Origin: Chitinophaga pinensis | GTDB taxonomy: Bacteria; Bacteroidota; Bacteroidia; UKL13-3 | Assembly: GCA_945860865.1 (NCBI GenBank) | Contig: CAMARW010000001.1 | Location: forward strand, 524,294-588,293 | DNA length: 64,000 nt | Reading direction: 5' to 3' | In this document: piece by piece, positions 1 through 10,168 of the stretch | Layout of the letters: every line of letters begins with the position of its first letter | How positions within the stretch are numbered: position 1 is the stretch's first letter | Notes under the pieces: model-generated | What the model was told of the DNA's origin: nothing | What the model saw: only the letters and a program-made list of their open reading frames with translations | Database searches by the model: none | Made by a program: the position numbers and the translations under genes

Positions 1-14
1 AAAACTTAACACCC

Positions 15-992
15 ATGAACATACAACACGAAGCACTAAAGCAATTTAACTATCAAATAAATTATGCCATAAACAACTACAGCGCGCACGGAATGAGTTG
101 TGGACAGTTTAATAATATCCTTATTGGTGGCTTGGGAGGCAGTGGTATTGGCGGCCGATTGGTTAAGAACATTTTTGCCAATGATTTTCCATTGCCTGTA
201 GAAGTGGTGGCAGATTATACCTTGCCCGCTTATGTAAACGATAAAACTCTGGTTATTCTGGGTTCATACAGCGGTAATACAGAAGAAACTTTAGCCATGT
301 TTGAGGAAGTGCTTGAGCGCGGTAGCCAAATGATTATTTTAACTAGCGGTGGTAAACTAGGTGAATTGGCCAAAGAAAATAAATTAAAAACTTACCACAT
401 TGAGCCAGGTTTTCAACCTCGTATGGCCCTTGGATTTTCGCTCACGTATTTAATTCAAATTATGGGCGACCTAATGGGAACACCAAAAAGTGAAGAATTG
501 AAAACAGTAGCAAGTTTATTTGAAGATTGCACGGCATATCACCAAGAAGCCGAAGAAGTTTATAATGCGATTCAATCGCGCGCTAAGGCTAAATTTGTAG
601 TGTTAAGTGATGGTCCGTTTGAAGCCGTGGCCACCCGTTTTGCCCAGCAAGTGCAGGAAAATGCCAAGCACGAGTGTTTTACACATGTTTTGCCTGAACA
701 CAACCACAATGCGATAGAAAGCTATTATGGCACACTAGATACGGTTTTCTTTTTCTTAGATTCAAACTCAAATGCAAGAGTAACTACTCGATTTGATTTT
801 TTGGTGGGTTTATTAGAAGTAGAGAACCACAAAATTATTGAAATTGGCGTTGAAAAATTCACTTTGGCTAGTGTTTACCAAACCATTCACAGATTAGATT
901 GGATAAGCTTATTGGTAGCAGACGCCCGCAAGGTGGATTCCTTGAACGTTCCTAATATTGCTTCTCTTAAAGAATACTTAGCAAACGCATAA
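15..992 (+). CDS. Bifunctional phosphoglucose/phosphomannose isomerase
   Basis: ORF with SIS-domain motifs (GGLGGSGIGG, GSYSGNTEET) and C-terminal PEHNHNAIE region. Confidence 0.85.
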   Translation: MNIQHEALKQFNYQINYAINNYSAHGMSCGQFNNILIGGLGGSGIGGRLVKNIFANDFPLPVEVVADYTLPAYVNDKTLVILGSYSGNTEETLAMFEEVLERGSQMIILTSGGKLGELAKENKLKTYHIEPGFQPRMALGFSLTYLIQIMGDLMGTPKSEELKTVASLFEDCTAYHQEAEEVYNAIQSRAKAKFVVLSDGPFEAVATRFAQQVQENAKHECFTHVLPEHNHNAIESYYGTLDTVFFFLDSNSNARVTTRFDFLVGLLEVENHKIIEIGVEKFTLASVYQTIHRLDWISLLVADARKVDSLNVPNIASLKEYLANA

Positions 993-993
993 T

Positions 994-1752
994 TTGTCAT
1001 TATTTAACAAAATATTCGGCACAAAAGGAATACCATCCAACACGGGTATTCCTTTTGTAAACCCCATTCATGTAGAGTTTCACTCGCACCTTATATTTGG
1101 GGTTGATGACGGCTGTGAAACCATAGACCAAAGCATTGAATTACTGCGCGATTTTGAACAATTAGGCATGAAAAAGGTAGTTACTACTCCACATGTAATG
1201 TCTGATTTTTACAAAAATAGTAAAGAAAATATCTATCCCCTCCGCGATCAAATTAGGCAACGTTTAAAGGAAGAAAACATACAAATAGAATTTGATGCCG
1301 CAGCAGAATACATGATTGACGATGGATTTGAAAAAAAGATAGCGGCAGGAGATTTACTCACCTTTGGAAAAGACAATAAACACATTTTAATTGAATTGCC
1401 TTTTATGAGCGAACCGCCCAATCTCAATGCTTGCTTGTTTGAACTCCAAATAGCAGGATATATTCCTGTGTTGGCGCATCCAGAAAGGTATTTATACTAT
1501 GCCAACGACCGTGAAAAATACATAGGTTTAAAAGAACGTGGTATTTTATTGCAATTAAATATACTCAGTTGCGTGGGTTATTATTCTAAGCCTGTGGCTG
1601 ATGCAGCAGAATATTTAGTGCTTAATAATTTAATAGATTTAGTTGGTTCAGACACGCACCACAAGCGCCACATGCAGATTTTACCTGATGCCATTCAGCA
1701 TAAAATTTATAGAAAAGTTTGTGAAGCCGAATTATTAAATAATTATTTATAA
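994..1752 (+). CDS. CpsB/YwqE-type PHP-family tyrosine-protein phosphatase
   Basis: EFHSHLIFGVDDGCET...LAHPERY...GSDTHHKRH motifs; apparent TTG start directly after the upstream stop. Confidence 0.75.
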   Translation: MSLFNKIFGTKGIPSNTGIPFVNPIHVEFHSHLIFGVDDGCETIDQSIELLRDFEQLGMKKVVTTPHVMSDFYKNSKENIYPLRDQIRQRLKEENIQIEFDAAAEYMIDDGFEKKIAAGDLLTFGKDNKHILIELPFMSEPPNLNACLFELQIAGYIPVLAHPERYLYYANDREKYIGLKERGILLQLNILSCVGYYSKPVADAAEYLVLNNLIDLVGSDTHHKRHMQILPDAIQHKIYRKVCEAELLNNYL

Positions 1753-1761
1753 ATGATAGGG

Positions 1762-1769
1762 TAAATTTG
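1762..1769 (+). promoter_or_regulatory. Candidate Bacteroidetes -7 box TAAATTTG
   Basis: Matches TAnnTTTG just upstream of the ATG at 1777. Confidence 0.35.
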
Positions 1770-1776
1770 CCCCATC

Positions 1777-3105
1777 ATGAAAAAATACTTAATCTTTTTT
1801 ATTGGTTTATTTTATTTTGGTTTGAACCAAGCCTTTGCCCTAACCTATGCCCAAACAGAGGCCAAAGGACAAGAAATAATAAACCTAATGGCAACTAAAC
1901 AATATGAAGCCATTAGTAAACAAGTAGATTCTTTGTATCAAAGTAGTTACCCTGCCTATGTTTTGGAGAAGGATTGGGCAGAACTTACTGGCACCTATGG
2001 CGCTTACCAGAGCGCAAAGCCGGTGAACTATGAGCTTAGCTCGTATTATCATTTCATCGCTTTTAAGCTGCAATTTGAATACCTTCCTTATATATTTAAT
2101 ATTAGTTTTAACGATGCTGGAAAAATAATTTATCTCTCGTTTATGGAAGCCCATAAAATTTATGTAGCCCCTGATTATTGCGATGTAAGTAAGTTCTTAG
2201 AACGCAAAATTATTGTTGTAAATGGTATGTACGATTTGCCGGGCATTTTAGCCATGCCCAACCAATCGGGCAAAAAGCCCCTTGTAATTATTTTGCCAGA
2301 AGCGGGTCCAACAGATAAAGATGGGTCATACGAAGAAAATAAACCTTATAAAGACCTCGCTTGGGGCCTAGCAAGCAAGGGGATTGCCGTTTTTAGATTC
2401 GAAAAACGCTCCAATAATTATGGCATGTTTTTACTTAAAGACAAAGCTGCTTATGAAACGTTTACTCCTAGAGAGGAATTATTAATTGATTTATATAAAA
2501 TAATAGATTCGCTTAAAACTTTGCCAGATGTAAACCCAGATAAAATCTTTATTCTTGGTCACGGACAAGGCGGTATGTTAGCCCCACTGGTGGCCAAAGA
2601 AAGAAAAGATATTGCAGGAATTGTTATGATGGGAGCCAATGCCAAACGCACCCAAGCAATGATGATAGATCAATATGAATATTTGAGCAAAGTTTCGCCA
2701 GAGAAAAAGCCAGAATACGATGAGCAAACGCGCAAAGCCATACGCAGCATGGATAAAAAATTAAACCCCCTTACAGAACATCACCTCATGCCCTATGATG
2801 TGCAAGCCACCTATTGGGTTTGGCTGAACCAATACCCACATTTAGAGATTTCGCAGAAATTAAACAAACCGCAGTTTGTATTGCACGGAGAACGCGATTA
2901 CCAAGCCAATATGGAAAACTATGAGCTTTGGAAAAAGACGCTTCAAAAAAACAGTAAAGCCATAGTAAAATTGTACCCTCGACTCAATCATTTATTTTAC
3001 GCCGGCGATGCACAATCAACCTATAGCGAATATTATTTAAAGAGTAATATTCCCGAAAATGTGATTACTGATATTGGTGATTGGTTGATGAAAATTGCAA
3101 ATTAG
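1777..3105 (+). CDS. Secreted alpha/beta hydrolase (DUF3887-like N-terminus)
   Basis: Signal peptide; GHGQGG nucleophile elbow; C-terminal LNHLF. Confidence 0.7.
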   Translation: MKKYLIFFIGLFYFGLNQAFALTYAQTEAKGQEIINLMATKQYEAISKQVDSLYQSSYPAYVLEKDWAELTGTYGAYQSAKPVNYELSSYYHFIAFKLQFEYLPYIFNISFNDAGKIIYLSFMEAHKIYVAPDYCDVSKFLERKIIVVNGMYDLPGILAMPNQSGKKPLVIILPEAGPTDKDGSYEENKPYKDLAWGLASKGIAVFRFEKRSNNYGMFLLKDKAAYETFTPREELLIDLYKIIDSLKTLPDVNPDKIFILGHGQGGMLAPLVAKERKDIAGIVMMGANAKRTQAMMIDQYEYLSKVSPEKKPEYDEQTRKAIRSMDKKLNPLTEHHLMPYDVQATYWVWLNQYPHLEISQKLNKPQFVLHGERDYQANMENYELWKKTLQKNSKAIVKLYPRLNHLFYAGDAQSTYSEYYLKSNIPENVITDIGDWLMKIAN

Positions 3106-3178
3106 CGCGCGATTAATTTGTTAGGTGTAATTGCATGGCCCCATTATATATTTTTACTTTAACATTGTAGGATATTAC

Positions 3179-3186
3179 TATATTTG
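3179..3186 (+). promoter_or_regulatory. Candidate -7 box TATATTTG upstream of sucA
   Basis: Exact TAnnTTTG 23 bp upstream of the ATG. Confidence 0.4.
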
Positions 3187-3208
3187 AGGCAAATTTTAGT
3201 GCCATAAT

Positions 3209-5935
3209 ATGGATTCATTTTCTTATATTTCAAATGCCGACGTGTCGGCCATAGACAACCTACATCAGCAATACCTGCAAAATCCAGAAGCTGTTGATTA
3301 CGGTTGGCAGAAATTTTTTGAAGGTTTTGACTTTGGGTATAATCAACGTTTTGCCAATGGCAAAGTCACAGCAATTTCTGAAGATGCGTTAAAAGAAATA
3401 AATGTTCTTAACCTAATTCAAGGTTATCGTACACGCGGACATCTTTTTACTAAAACCAATCCCGTGCGCGAGCGCAGAAAATATTCCCCTACTTTGGCCA
3501 TTGAAAATTTTGGATTACAAGCCGCAGATTTAGAAAAAACTTTCACTGCCGGAGCCGAATTAGGCTTAGGTTCAGCCAAATTAAAGGATATTATTAGCCA
3601 CCTAGAACAAACCTACTGCCAGAGCATTGGCGCTGAGTTTATGTTTGTGCGCGAGCCGCAAAAATTAGCTTGGCTTAAAGCTAAAATGGAGAAATCTAAA
3701 AATACACCCCAATTAAGTATAGACGAAAAACGCCATATTCTTAGCAAGCTGAACCAAGCCACCGTTTTTGAAAATTTTTTACATACCAAGTTTGTGGGTC
3801 AGAAACGTTTTAGTTTAGAAGGACTCGAAACCTTGATACCTGCCTTAGAATTTGTTATTCAATATGGAGCAGATTTGGGCGTAGAAGAATTTGTGTTGGG
3901 CATGGCACACCGCGGAAGATTAAATGTATTGGCCAATATTTTAAATAAAACTTACGACGAAATTTTTAAAGAATTTGAAGGCAAATCTGCCGAAGATGAG
4001 GGTATTTTTGAAGGTGATGTGAAGTACCACATGGGCTTTGCCAGCGAAATTAATACCATCAACGGTAAAAAAGTGCGCTTAAGTTTAAGTCCTAACCCAT
4101 CTCACCTAGAAACAGTAAACCCAGTTGTAAAGGGAATTACACGTGCCAAATTAGAATACACCCACCAGCATGATATAGACAAAGTTGCTCCTATTTTAAT
4201 TCATGGTGATGCCTCGGTGGCCGGACAAGGAATTGTATACGAAGTATTACAAATGGCAGGTTTGCCAGCTTATTCGGTGGGAGGCTGTATTCATATTGTG
4301 GCCAATAATCAAATTGGATTTACCACCAATTACACCGATGCCAGAACGTCTACTTATTGTACCGATGTAGCTAAAACAACACTGAGTCCGGTTTTTCATG
4401 TAAATGCAGATGATGTAGAAGCAGTAGTGTATACCATTAAATTGGCAATGGAGTACCGCCAAGAATTTAACAGCGATGTGTTTATCGACTTGTTAGGGTA
4501 CAGAAAATATGGCCACAATGAAGGCGATGAGCCTCGTTTTACGCAACCTGTTTTATACAAAGCCATTGGTTCGCACCAAAACCCTAGAGAAATTTACAAC
4601 CAAAAACTTTTGGCCGCAGGCAGCGTAGAAGCCGAGCTAGCCAAAGAAATGGAAAAAGGATTTAGGGGTTTGCTGCAAGAAAAATTAGAAAAATCTAAGC
4701 TAGATAAACCAGCCAAGGTAAAGAATTTTGTGAAAGATATATGGGAAGGATTTAGACCTGCACTAGAAGCAGATTTTAACCAATCTCCTAATACGGCTGT
4801 AAACCAAGAATTGCTTATTACTTTGGCGCAACAGCTTACCACTTTACCCGAAAACTTTAATGCCTTCAGTAAAATTGCCAAATTAATGAAAGATCGCAAG
4901 GCAATGATTGAAAACAATAAATTGGATTGGGCTATGGGCGAGCTTTTAGCCTACGCTACCCTCAGCAATGAAGGGCATAATGTGCGCATGACCGGACAAG
5001 ATTGCGAACGCGGAACTTTTAGTCACCGCCATGCCATTATCAAAGGAGAAGATTCAGATAAAGCTTACAATACCTTTGATAGTTTAGGTTCAAATAAAAA
5101 AGCAAAAGTGCATTTCTACAACTCATTGTTGAGCGAATATGCCGTTTTGGGTTTTGAATATGGTTATAGCATGGTTACTCCCAACGATCTTACCATTTGG
5201 GAAGCACAATTTGGAGATTTTGCCAATGGTGCTCAAATTATAATCGACCAATATTTAGCCAGTGCTGCCACCAAATGGAAAACCTTTAGCGGTTTAACTT
5301 TGCTGCTGCCACATGGATACGAAGGACAGGGTCCAGAGCATTCTTCTGCTAGGTTAGAAAGATTTTTGCAACTTTGTGCCAATTACAATATGCAAGTTTG
5401 TAATATAACCACACCAGCCAATTACTTTCATGCTTTACGCCGACAATTAAAGCGCCAAGACCATCGCTTGCCATTGGTAGTTATGACGCCTAAAAGCTTA
5501 TTAAGACACCCTGCATGCGTAAGCAGTATAGCTGATTTTACCGAGCAAAAGTTTCAAGAATTAATAGATGATAGCAGTGCAGAAGTGAGCAAAGTAAAAC
5601 GCGTGCTTATGTGCAGTGGCAAAATTTATTTTGAATTGCTTGAACGCAAATTGGCAGATAATAGGAGTGATATAGCCTTGGTAAGGTTAGAGCAGTTATA
5701 TCCAATGCCTACGCAGCAAATAGAAGCCTTGCATAAAAAATACGCAGGTGCAGAGTTTTGTTGGGTGCAAGAAGAGCCTAAAAACATGGGTGCTTGGTTG
5801 CATTTATTGCGTTGGGAAAACAACATGAATTTAAAAAGAATCTCGAGAGAATCGAGCGCTTCGCCAGCCACAGGCTACAGCAAAGTGCATGCAATAGAGC
5901 AATTGGCTATTATAGATAAAGCCTTTGCACTTTAG
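3209..5935 (+). CDS. sucA: 2-oxoglutarate dehydrogenase E1 component
   Basis: 908 aa; GMAHRGRLNVLAN, HGDASVAGQGIVYE, LLPHGYEGQGPEHSSARLERFLQ motifs. Confidence 0.95.
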   Translation: MDSFSYISNADVSAIDNLHQQYLQNPEAVDYGWQKFFEGFDFGYNQRFANGKVTAISEDALKEINVLNLIQGYRTRGHLFTKTNPVRERRKYSPTLAIENFGLQAADLEKTFTAGAELGLGSAKLKDIISHLEQTYCQSIGAEFMFVREPQKLAWLKAKMEKSKNTPQLSIDEKRHILSKLNQATVFENFLHTKFVGQKRFSLEGLETLIPALEFVIQYGADLGVEEFVLGMAHRGRLNVLANILNKTYDEIFKEFEGKSAEDEGIFEGDVKYHMGFASEINTINGKKVRLSLSPNPSHLETVNPVVKGITRAKLEYTHQHDIDKVAPILIHGDASVAGQGIVYEVLQMAGLPAYSVGGCIHIVANNQIGFTTNYTDARTSTYCTDVAKTTLSPVFHVNADDVEAVVYTIKLAMEYRQEFNSDVFIDLLGYRKYGHNEGDEPRFTQPVLYKAIGSHQNPREIYNQKLLAAGSVEAELAKEMEKGFRGLLQEKLEKSKLDKPAKVKNFVKDIWEGFRPALEADFNQSPNTAVNQELLITLAQQLTTLPENFNAFSKIAKLMKDRKAMIENNKLDWAMGELLAYATLSNEGHNVRMTGQDCERGTFSHRHAIIKGEDSDKAYNTFDSLGSNKKAKVHFYNSLLSEYAVLGFEYGYSMVTPNDLTIWEAQFGDFANGAQIIIDQYLASAATKWKTFSGLTLLLPHGYEGQGPEHSSARLERFLQLCANYNMQVCNITTPANYFHALRRQLKRQDHRLPLVVMTPKSLLRHPACVSSIADFTEQKFQELIDDSSAEVSKVKRVLMCSGKIYFELLERKLADNRSDIALVRLEQLYPMPTQQIEALHKKYAGAEFCWVQEEPKNMGAWLHLLRWENNMNLKRISRESSASPATGYSKVHAIEQLAIIDKAFAL

Positions 5936-5958
5936 GCCGAACCTATTAAAATAAAAGC

Positions 5959-6507
5959 ATGAAATTATTTAAAATATTTGCCGGAATAATGGGCTTTTTC
6001 GCCCTTGTATTTCTGGTTTCTTTATTTTTTCCAAGGCAATACAAAATTGAAAAAACAATTGTTGTTAATATTCCCGTTTTTGAGTCGTATGCGTATTTAA
6101 ATCAGATCCAAAATTGGAAAGATTGGAGTCCGTGGAATAATAATTTAGACAGCACTATGGTGTTTTTTTACTCCCAAAACATAAGCGGTTTAGGCGCGGC
6201 TCAATACTTTAGAGGCGATTTAGTGGGTATTGGCAGGTTTAGAATTGTGACTTCTGTGCCCAATGAAAAGATTAAGTTCAACTTATCCTTAGATCATGGT
6301 TTTATGAACATAGATCAAACCTTTTATTTTAAAGCTTTGGGCGGTAAAACTCAGCTTACATGGGTAGATGAGGGAGATGTAGGCATGAATCCACTTTTTA
6401 GATTTATGTTACCTACTAAGATTAAAAATTCGGAAGAGGCTTTTGAAGAAGGGTTAATTACAATAAAACGTGCAGCAGAAAACAAATCGCTGCTTGGTAT
6501 GCCTTAA
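5959..6507 (+). CDS. SRPBCC/polyketide cyclase-like family protein
   Basis: N-terminal TM then IEKTIVVNIPVFESYAYLNQIQNWKDWSPW. Confidence 0.65.
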   Translation: MKLFKIFAGIMGFFALVFLVSLFFPRQYKIEKTIVVNIPVFESYAYLNQIQNWKDWSPWNNNLDSTMVFFYSQNISGLGAAQYFRGDLVGIGRFRIVTSVPNEKIKFNLSLDHGFMNIDQTFYFKALGGKTQLTWVDEGDVGMNPLFRFMLPTKIKNSEEAFEEGLITIKRAAENKSLLGMP

Positions 6508-6671
6508 ATTTTATTGCTTTTCTTGAGCCAAACAAACGTAAAAACAACGGCTAAGATAAAAAATAGGTAGGCTTTGCTGGCTACAAAATCTTCTAAAATA
6601 GCCACAAGAAAACCAACAAGCAAAGAGGCTATAGCTAAGATTAACCAATTTCTAAGAATCCATTTATCCAT
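6504..6671 (-). CDS. Small (55 aa) membrane protein, not in the ORF track
   Basis: Translated by eye: MDKWILRNWLILAIASLLVGFLVAILEDFVASKAYLFFILAVVFTFVWLKKSNKI*; start overlaps the upstream stop (TAATG). Confidence 0.6.
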   Translation of the reverse strand: MDKWILRNWLILAIASLLVGFLVAILEDFVASKAYLFFILAVVFTFVWLKKSNKI

Positions 6672-7213
6672 TACTGATTTAGATTTATAATTCCACTAAT
6701 ATTTAATACTTTAAACTGGGTAAATGCGGTGTTAGAGACCATGCCAGTGCCCATAATTATTTTATCTGGCGTAGTAATTCTAACCGCTTTATCTGAATAA
6801 ATTTTATCAGTTTTCTCATCCCAAATCAACTCTTCGGTGCGCAGGGTATCGCCTTTATTATTTACTACTTGTACTTCTTTGCGGGCTGTTATGGTTCTTT
6901 CACGCTCGTTTCTAATGGCATATTTGCTCTTAATAAAACTATTTACCTTGCCCTCTCTGCTATAAAAATAGGCGGTTATACCTTTAGTCATTTCGGTTTC
7001 TGAGCGTGTTTCTGTGGCATATCTTTCTAGTAATGGAGCAAATAAAATAGCTTTTTGAAACCCACTATCCGTATAACTAATGCTCACATTGGAGCCCACT
7101 TCTACAGGCAAATCGCCCGATTGGGTAATTACCTTAATCTTTTCTAAGTCTTTGTTTCCGCAACTTAAAATACAAGCAGATACGATGCAGAGTAATACAA
7201 AATGTTTAATCAT
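6671..7213 (-). CDS. lptC: LPS export ABC transporter periplasmic protein LptC
   Basis: Lipoprotein/TM N-terminus, ERTITARKEVQVVNNKGDTLRTEELIWDEKTDKIYSDKAVRI; likely start is MIKHF at 7213. Confidence 0.7.
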   Translation of the reverse strand: MIKHFVLLCIVSACILSCGNKDLEKIKVITQSGDLPVEVGSNVSISYTDSGFQKAILFAPLLERYATETRSETEMTKGITAYFYSREGKVNSFIKSKYAIRNERERTITARKEVQVVNNKGDTLRTEELIWDEKTDKIYSDKAVRITTPDKIIMGTGMVSNTAFTQFKVLNISGIINLNQ

Positions 7214-8513
7214 AACGGTATCTGTAAAACCATTTGTCGGCAAAACTTACACCAATATATACCCTAAAATAATTTTCCTGAACCAATCCATTTGCCACCG
7301 TACCGCGCTGCAACCATTCGGCTCCAATGTTTACCTTCGACTTGCTCTTAGCCATTGGTAGGCCCAAACCTGCATTAAAAGAGAGAATATCTACTCCGGT
7401 TCCATCTACAGACAAATTGCTTTGCTCATACCTAATTCCTGCTCGGTATTCTATGCGGGAAAAAAAGTTTTTCCCTTTAATGTTGGGCGTATAACTACCT
7501 CCCATGCTGCCGCCCAAACTATTACGCAAAGAATCGGTTGAACCAAAACTTCTGTAATCAGACCATTGTGTGCCGCGAATATCTGCGGCCAACAGCCACT
7601 TATCTTTTCTGGCTAAGCTAATACCTGCTTTAAAAGCGAGCGGAGAAACAATGGTTCCTAAAATGCCAGTTTCAGAAAAAATGGTATCACGTGTGCCGCC
7701 TTTACTGCCTATAGGCAAACTGCGCAACAAATAACTTTGCTCTGCATTAAGGTTAGAAAGAGGAGTTACCGTACCTCCTAATACCCATTCGTATTCGCGC
7801 AATTCGTTTTTTACAACACGTGTAAAAGTATCATGTATTTGAAGGCCAATATCGTAAACCCAACCATTTATATAGGTACGTTTATCCTCATTGGTATTAA
7901 ACATTCTGTACCCAGAAGGAATAAGTAGCTGAGTGGTATTGGTATTCTCGCCAAAAAGATAATTGGCGTTTATGCCTATGCTGGTAGTTCTGTGCAAGCG
8001 CATACCATAGCCCAAGTAAAACCTACTTAAACCGCCTCTACCTACAAAATTATAAAAAGCAGGTATGGAACCTGTATCGCCAGGCAAAGTAGTTTCTGAT
8101 TCAATATTGTACCCCAAACCAGAGAAAGGAGTTAGTCCGAAAGATACGCCTATGCCCTTTTTAACAGAAATGGGCAAAGCTAAATTAAGGTAGGCAATCC
8201 ATGCATTATTCACGCTGGCGCTGCTGGTATTGGTTGTAAATGTTCCTAAACTATAAGTAGCACCCGCCTCAATATTGGTGGTTTTAGTAGCAGAGTAGGA
8301 GGCAGGATTTAAGATATTAATGGCAAAAGGGTTTCTAATAGCTTGGTTGGTTTGCCCCATAGAGTAAGTGCTAGCATTGCCCGAGTATACCACATCTCCA
8401 ATACCTACAATAGAATAAGGAGATTTGGTAATATTTTGTGCCGTTACTAAAAAAGAGCAAGCCCAAATAACAGTAATAAAAGTAAAAACGAGCCTTTGGG
8501 CGCTATTTTGCAT
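7206..8513 (-). CDS. Outer-membrane beta-barrel protein
   Basis: Signal peptide; 'ITKSPYSIVGIGDVVYSGNASTYSMGQT' start typical of Bacteroidetes OM porin-like proteins; aromatic C-terminal strands. Confidence 0.6.
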   Translation of the reverse strand: MQNSAQRLVFTFITVIWACSFLVTAQNITKSPYSIVGIGDVVYSGNASTYSMGQTNQAIRNPFAINILNPASYSATKTTNIEAGATYSLGTFTTNTSSASVNNAWIAYLNLALPISVKKGIGVSFGLTPFSGLGYNIESETTLPGDTGSIPAFYNFVGRGGLSRFYLGYGMRLHRTTSIGINANYLFGENTNTTQLLIPSGYRMFNTNEDKRTYINGWVYDIGLQIHDTFTRVVKNELREYEWVLGGTVTPLSNLNAEQSYLLRSLPIGSKGGTRDTIFSETGILGTIVSPLAFKAGISLARKDKWLLAADIRGTQWSDYRSFGSTDSLRNSLGGSMGGSYTPNIKGKNFFSRIEYRAGIRYEQSNLSVDGTGVDILSFNAGLGLPMAKSKSKVNIGAEWLQRGTVANGLVQENYFRVYIGVSFADKWFYRYRYD

Positions 8514-9300
8514 GGTGAGTTAATATTTTATGTAATCCAAATAACAATAGATTTTCGTGTACAAATATGCTGGTTTTTATGCGTTTTGCCAACAATTGTG
8601 CATCACCACCTGTAAGTAAAATTTTTAGGTCCTTATTTGCCATACTATAATGGGCGCTTTGGTAGGCTATTTCTGCAATTATTCCGTAATAAGCACCGCT
8701 TAATAAACAGTCGTTGGTATTTTTACCCAGTAGATTTGGTTCAGCCATAAAAGTAGCTAAGGGAAGTTTTTCGGTAAAAGTGTGCATGGCTTGTAACCTC
8801 ATTTGTAAACCCGGACTAATACTTCCGCCCAAGTATTCCTCAGACGCAGAGAGCAGGTCGAAAGTTACACAAGTGCCAGCATCAATAATTAAGCATGGCT
8901 GATTCGGATAAAAATGCATGGCGGCTGCTACTAGTGCTTTTCTATCGGCGCCGAGTGTAGCTTTACTTTCATATAAATTTTTAAACGGCAAGGCAGTATC
9001 CGCATTAAGCCAATGTATGTTACAAGGCAAATTTGGCGGCATACTTGCTACTAATTTCCCGCTAACATCACTTATAAGCACTTGGTTTATTTGGTCTGAA
9101 CCTATCCAAGCACTCAAAGATTCCCAAAAGTCTTCATAGGTAATCATCTGTTGATGCAATAAGGCATCATGACTAAACATGGCCATCTTAACTCGGGTAT
9201 TCCCCGCATCTACAACGATTGATTTTTTATTACTCATGATATTATTGCTTGAACCAATTTTTATGCAAATATTACAATTGTGGGGGGATTTTACTATCAT
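8503..9300 (-). CDS. coaX: Type III pantothenate kinase
   Basis: VVDAGNTRVKMA, LGADRKALVAAA, LIIDAGTCVTFDLL, GGSISPGLQMR, LTGGDA motifs; true start is probably MSNKKS. Confidence 0.9.
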   Translation of the reverse strand: MIVKSPHNCNICIKIGSSNNIMSNKKSIVVDAGNTRVKMAMFSHDALLHQQMITYEDFWESLSAWIGSDQINQVLISDVSGKLVASMPPNLPCNIHWLNADTALPFKNLYESKATLGADRKALVAAAMHFYPNQPCLIIDAGTCVTFDLLSASEEYLGGSISPGLQMRLQAMHTFTEKLPLATFMAEPNLLGKNTNDCLLSGAYYGIIAEIAYQSAHYSMANKDLKILLTGGDAQLLAKRIKTSIFVHENLLLFGLHKILTHHAK

Positions 9301-9353
9301 CAGAAAATAAACTGTCTATCGGTCTGCCGGCTGTGGAATCTGCAGCTGCCCTC

Positions 9354-9377
9354 AGAGACACACGGCCGTGTGTCTCT
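9354..9377. repeat. 24-bp perfect palindrome AGAGACACACGGCCGTGTGTCTCT
   Basis: Directly seen; zero spacer; overlaps the birA stop codon. Confidence 0.95.
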
Positions 9378-10149
9378 AAAGGATTAATTTGATTTCCTTG
9401 TTTGCGTAACTTTTTATTTCGTCGTTTTGCAAAATGTGTATACGACCTTTTTTATCTATGCCTAAAATTTCTCCAATAAATGTTTCCCCATTTTTTTCGA
9501 AAACTGCAGGCTCACCTTTGGCAAATAAATGGGTATGGTATAATTCCCACAGAGGTTCTCTTTTATTGCCCAAGAGCAATGCATAATAATGTGTGAGTTT
9601 CTCGCACAATAGTGTTCGCGCGTGGTTTGGGTCGACTTTAACTTTTGTAAAATTAAAAATGGAAGCAGCTTGAGGTGTGTTAAACGATTCTTGGTTTAGG
9701 TTTAAACCGATACCTATGATGGCCATGCGAATGCGGTTGCCTTGCAAAACATTTTCTATGAGTATGCCGGCCACTTTCTTTTTTTGGATAAAAATATCGT
9801 TGGGCCATTTTATAAAAACGGGCTCCTGGCAGAGTGCTGCAACGGTGTCTCTGAGGGCTAAACTGCATACCAAATTGAGCCAAATTTGCTCTTCAGCTAA
9901 TAAAAATTGAGGCTTCAAATAAATGCTTAAAAGCAGGTTTGAACCAAATTCCGACTCCCAAGTATTTTGCATTTGTCCGCGGCCCTTGCTCTGATATTGC
10001 GTGTGCACTAAGGCGCCTTCAGGCACATTGGTGCTGTTAATCAAAAGCTTAAGCTCATCATTGGTGGAAGTTGTTTGCTCCAAATACACAGAATATGCGC
10101 CGATATTTATAGGTTGGTGTGCCAAAGAAAAATGCTTATTTTGCGTCAA
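9376..10149 (-). CDS. birA: Biotin--[acetyl-CoA-carboxylase] ligase
   Basis: TSTNDELK, SKGRGQMQNTWES, WPNDIFIQKKKVAGILIE, GIGLNLNQ motifs. Confidence 0.9.
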   Translation of the reverse strand: MTQNKHFSLAHQPINIGAYSVYLEQTTSTNDELKLLINSTNVPEGALVHTQYQSKGRGQMQNTWESEFGSNLLLSIYLKPQFLLAEEQIWLNLVCSLALRDTVAALCQEPVFIKWPNDIFIQKKKVAGILIENVLQGNRIRMAIIGIGLNLNQESFNTPQAASIFNFTKVKVDPNHARTLLCEKLTHYYALLLGNKREPLWELYHTHLFAKGEPAVFEKNGETFIGEILGIDKKGRIHILQNDEIKSYANKEIKLIL

Positions 10150-10168
10150 ATTTACAGGTAGAATTTAG

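Noticed and set aside
4247-4462. Minus-strand ORF inside sucA, like many other nested ORFs in the track
   Set aside because: Antisense to a strongly conserved gene; no domain and no independent signal.
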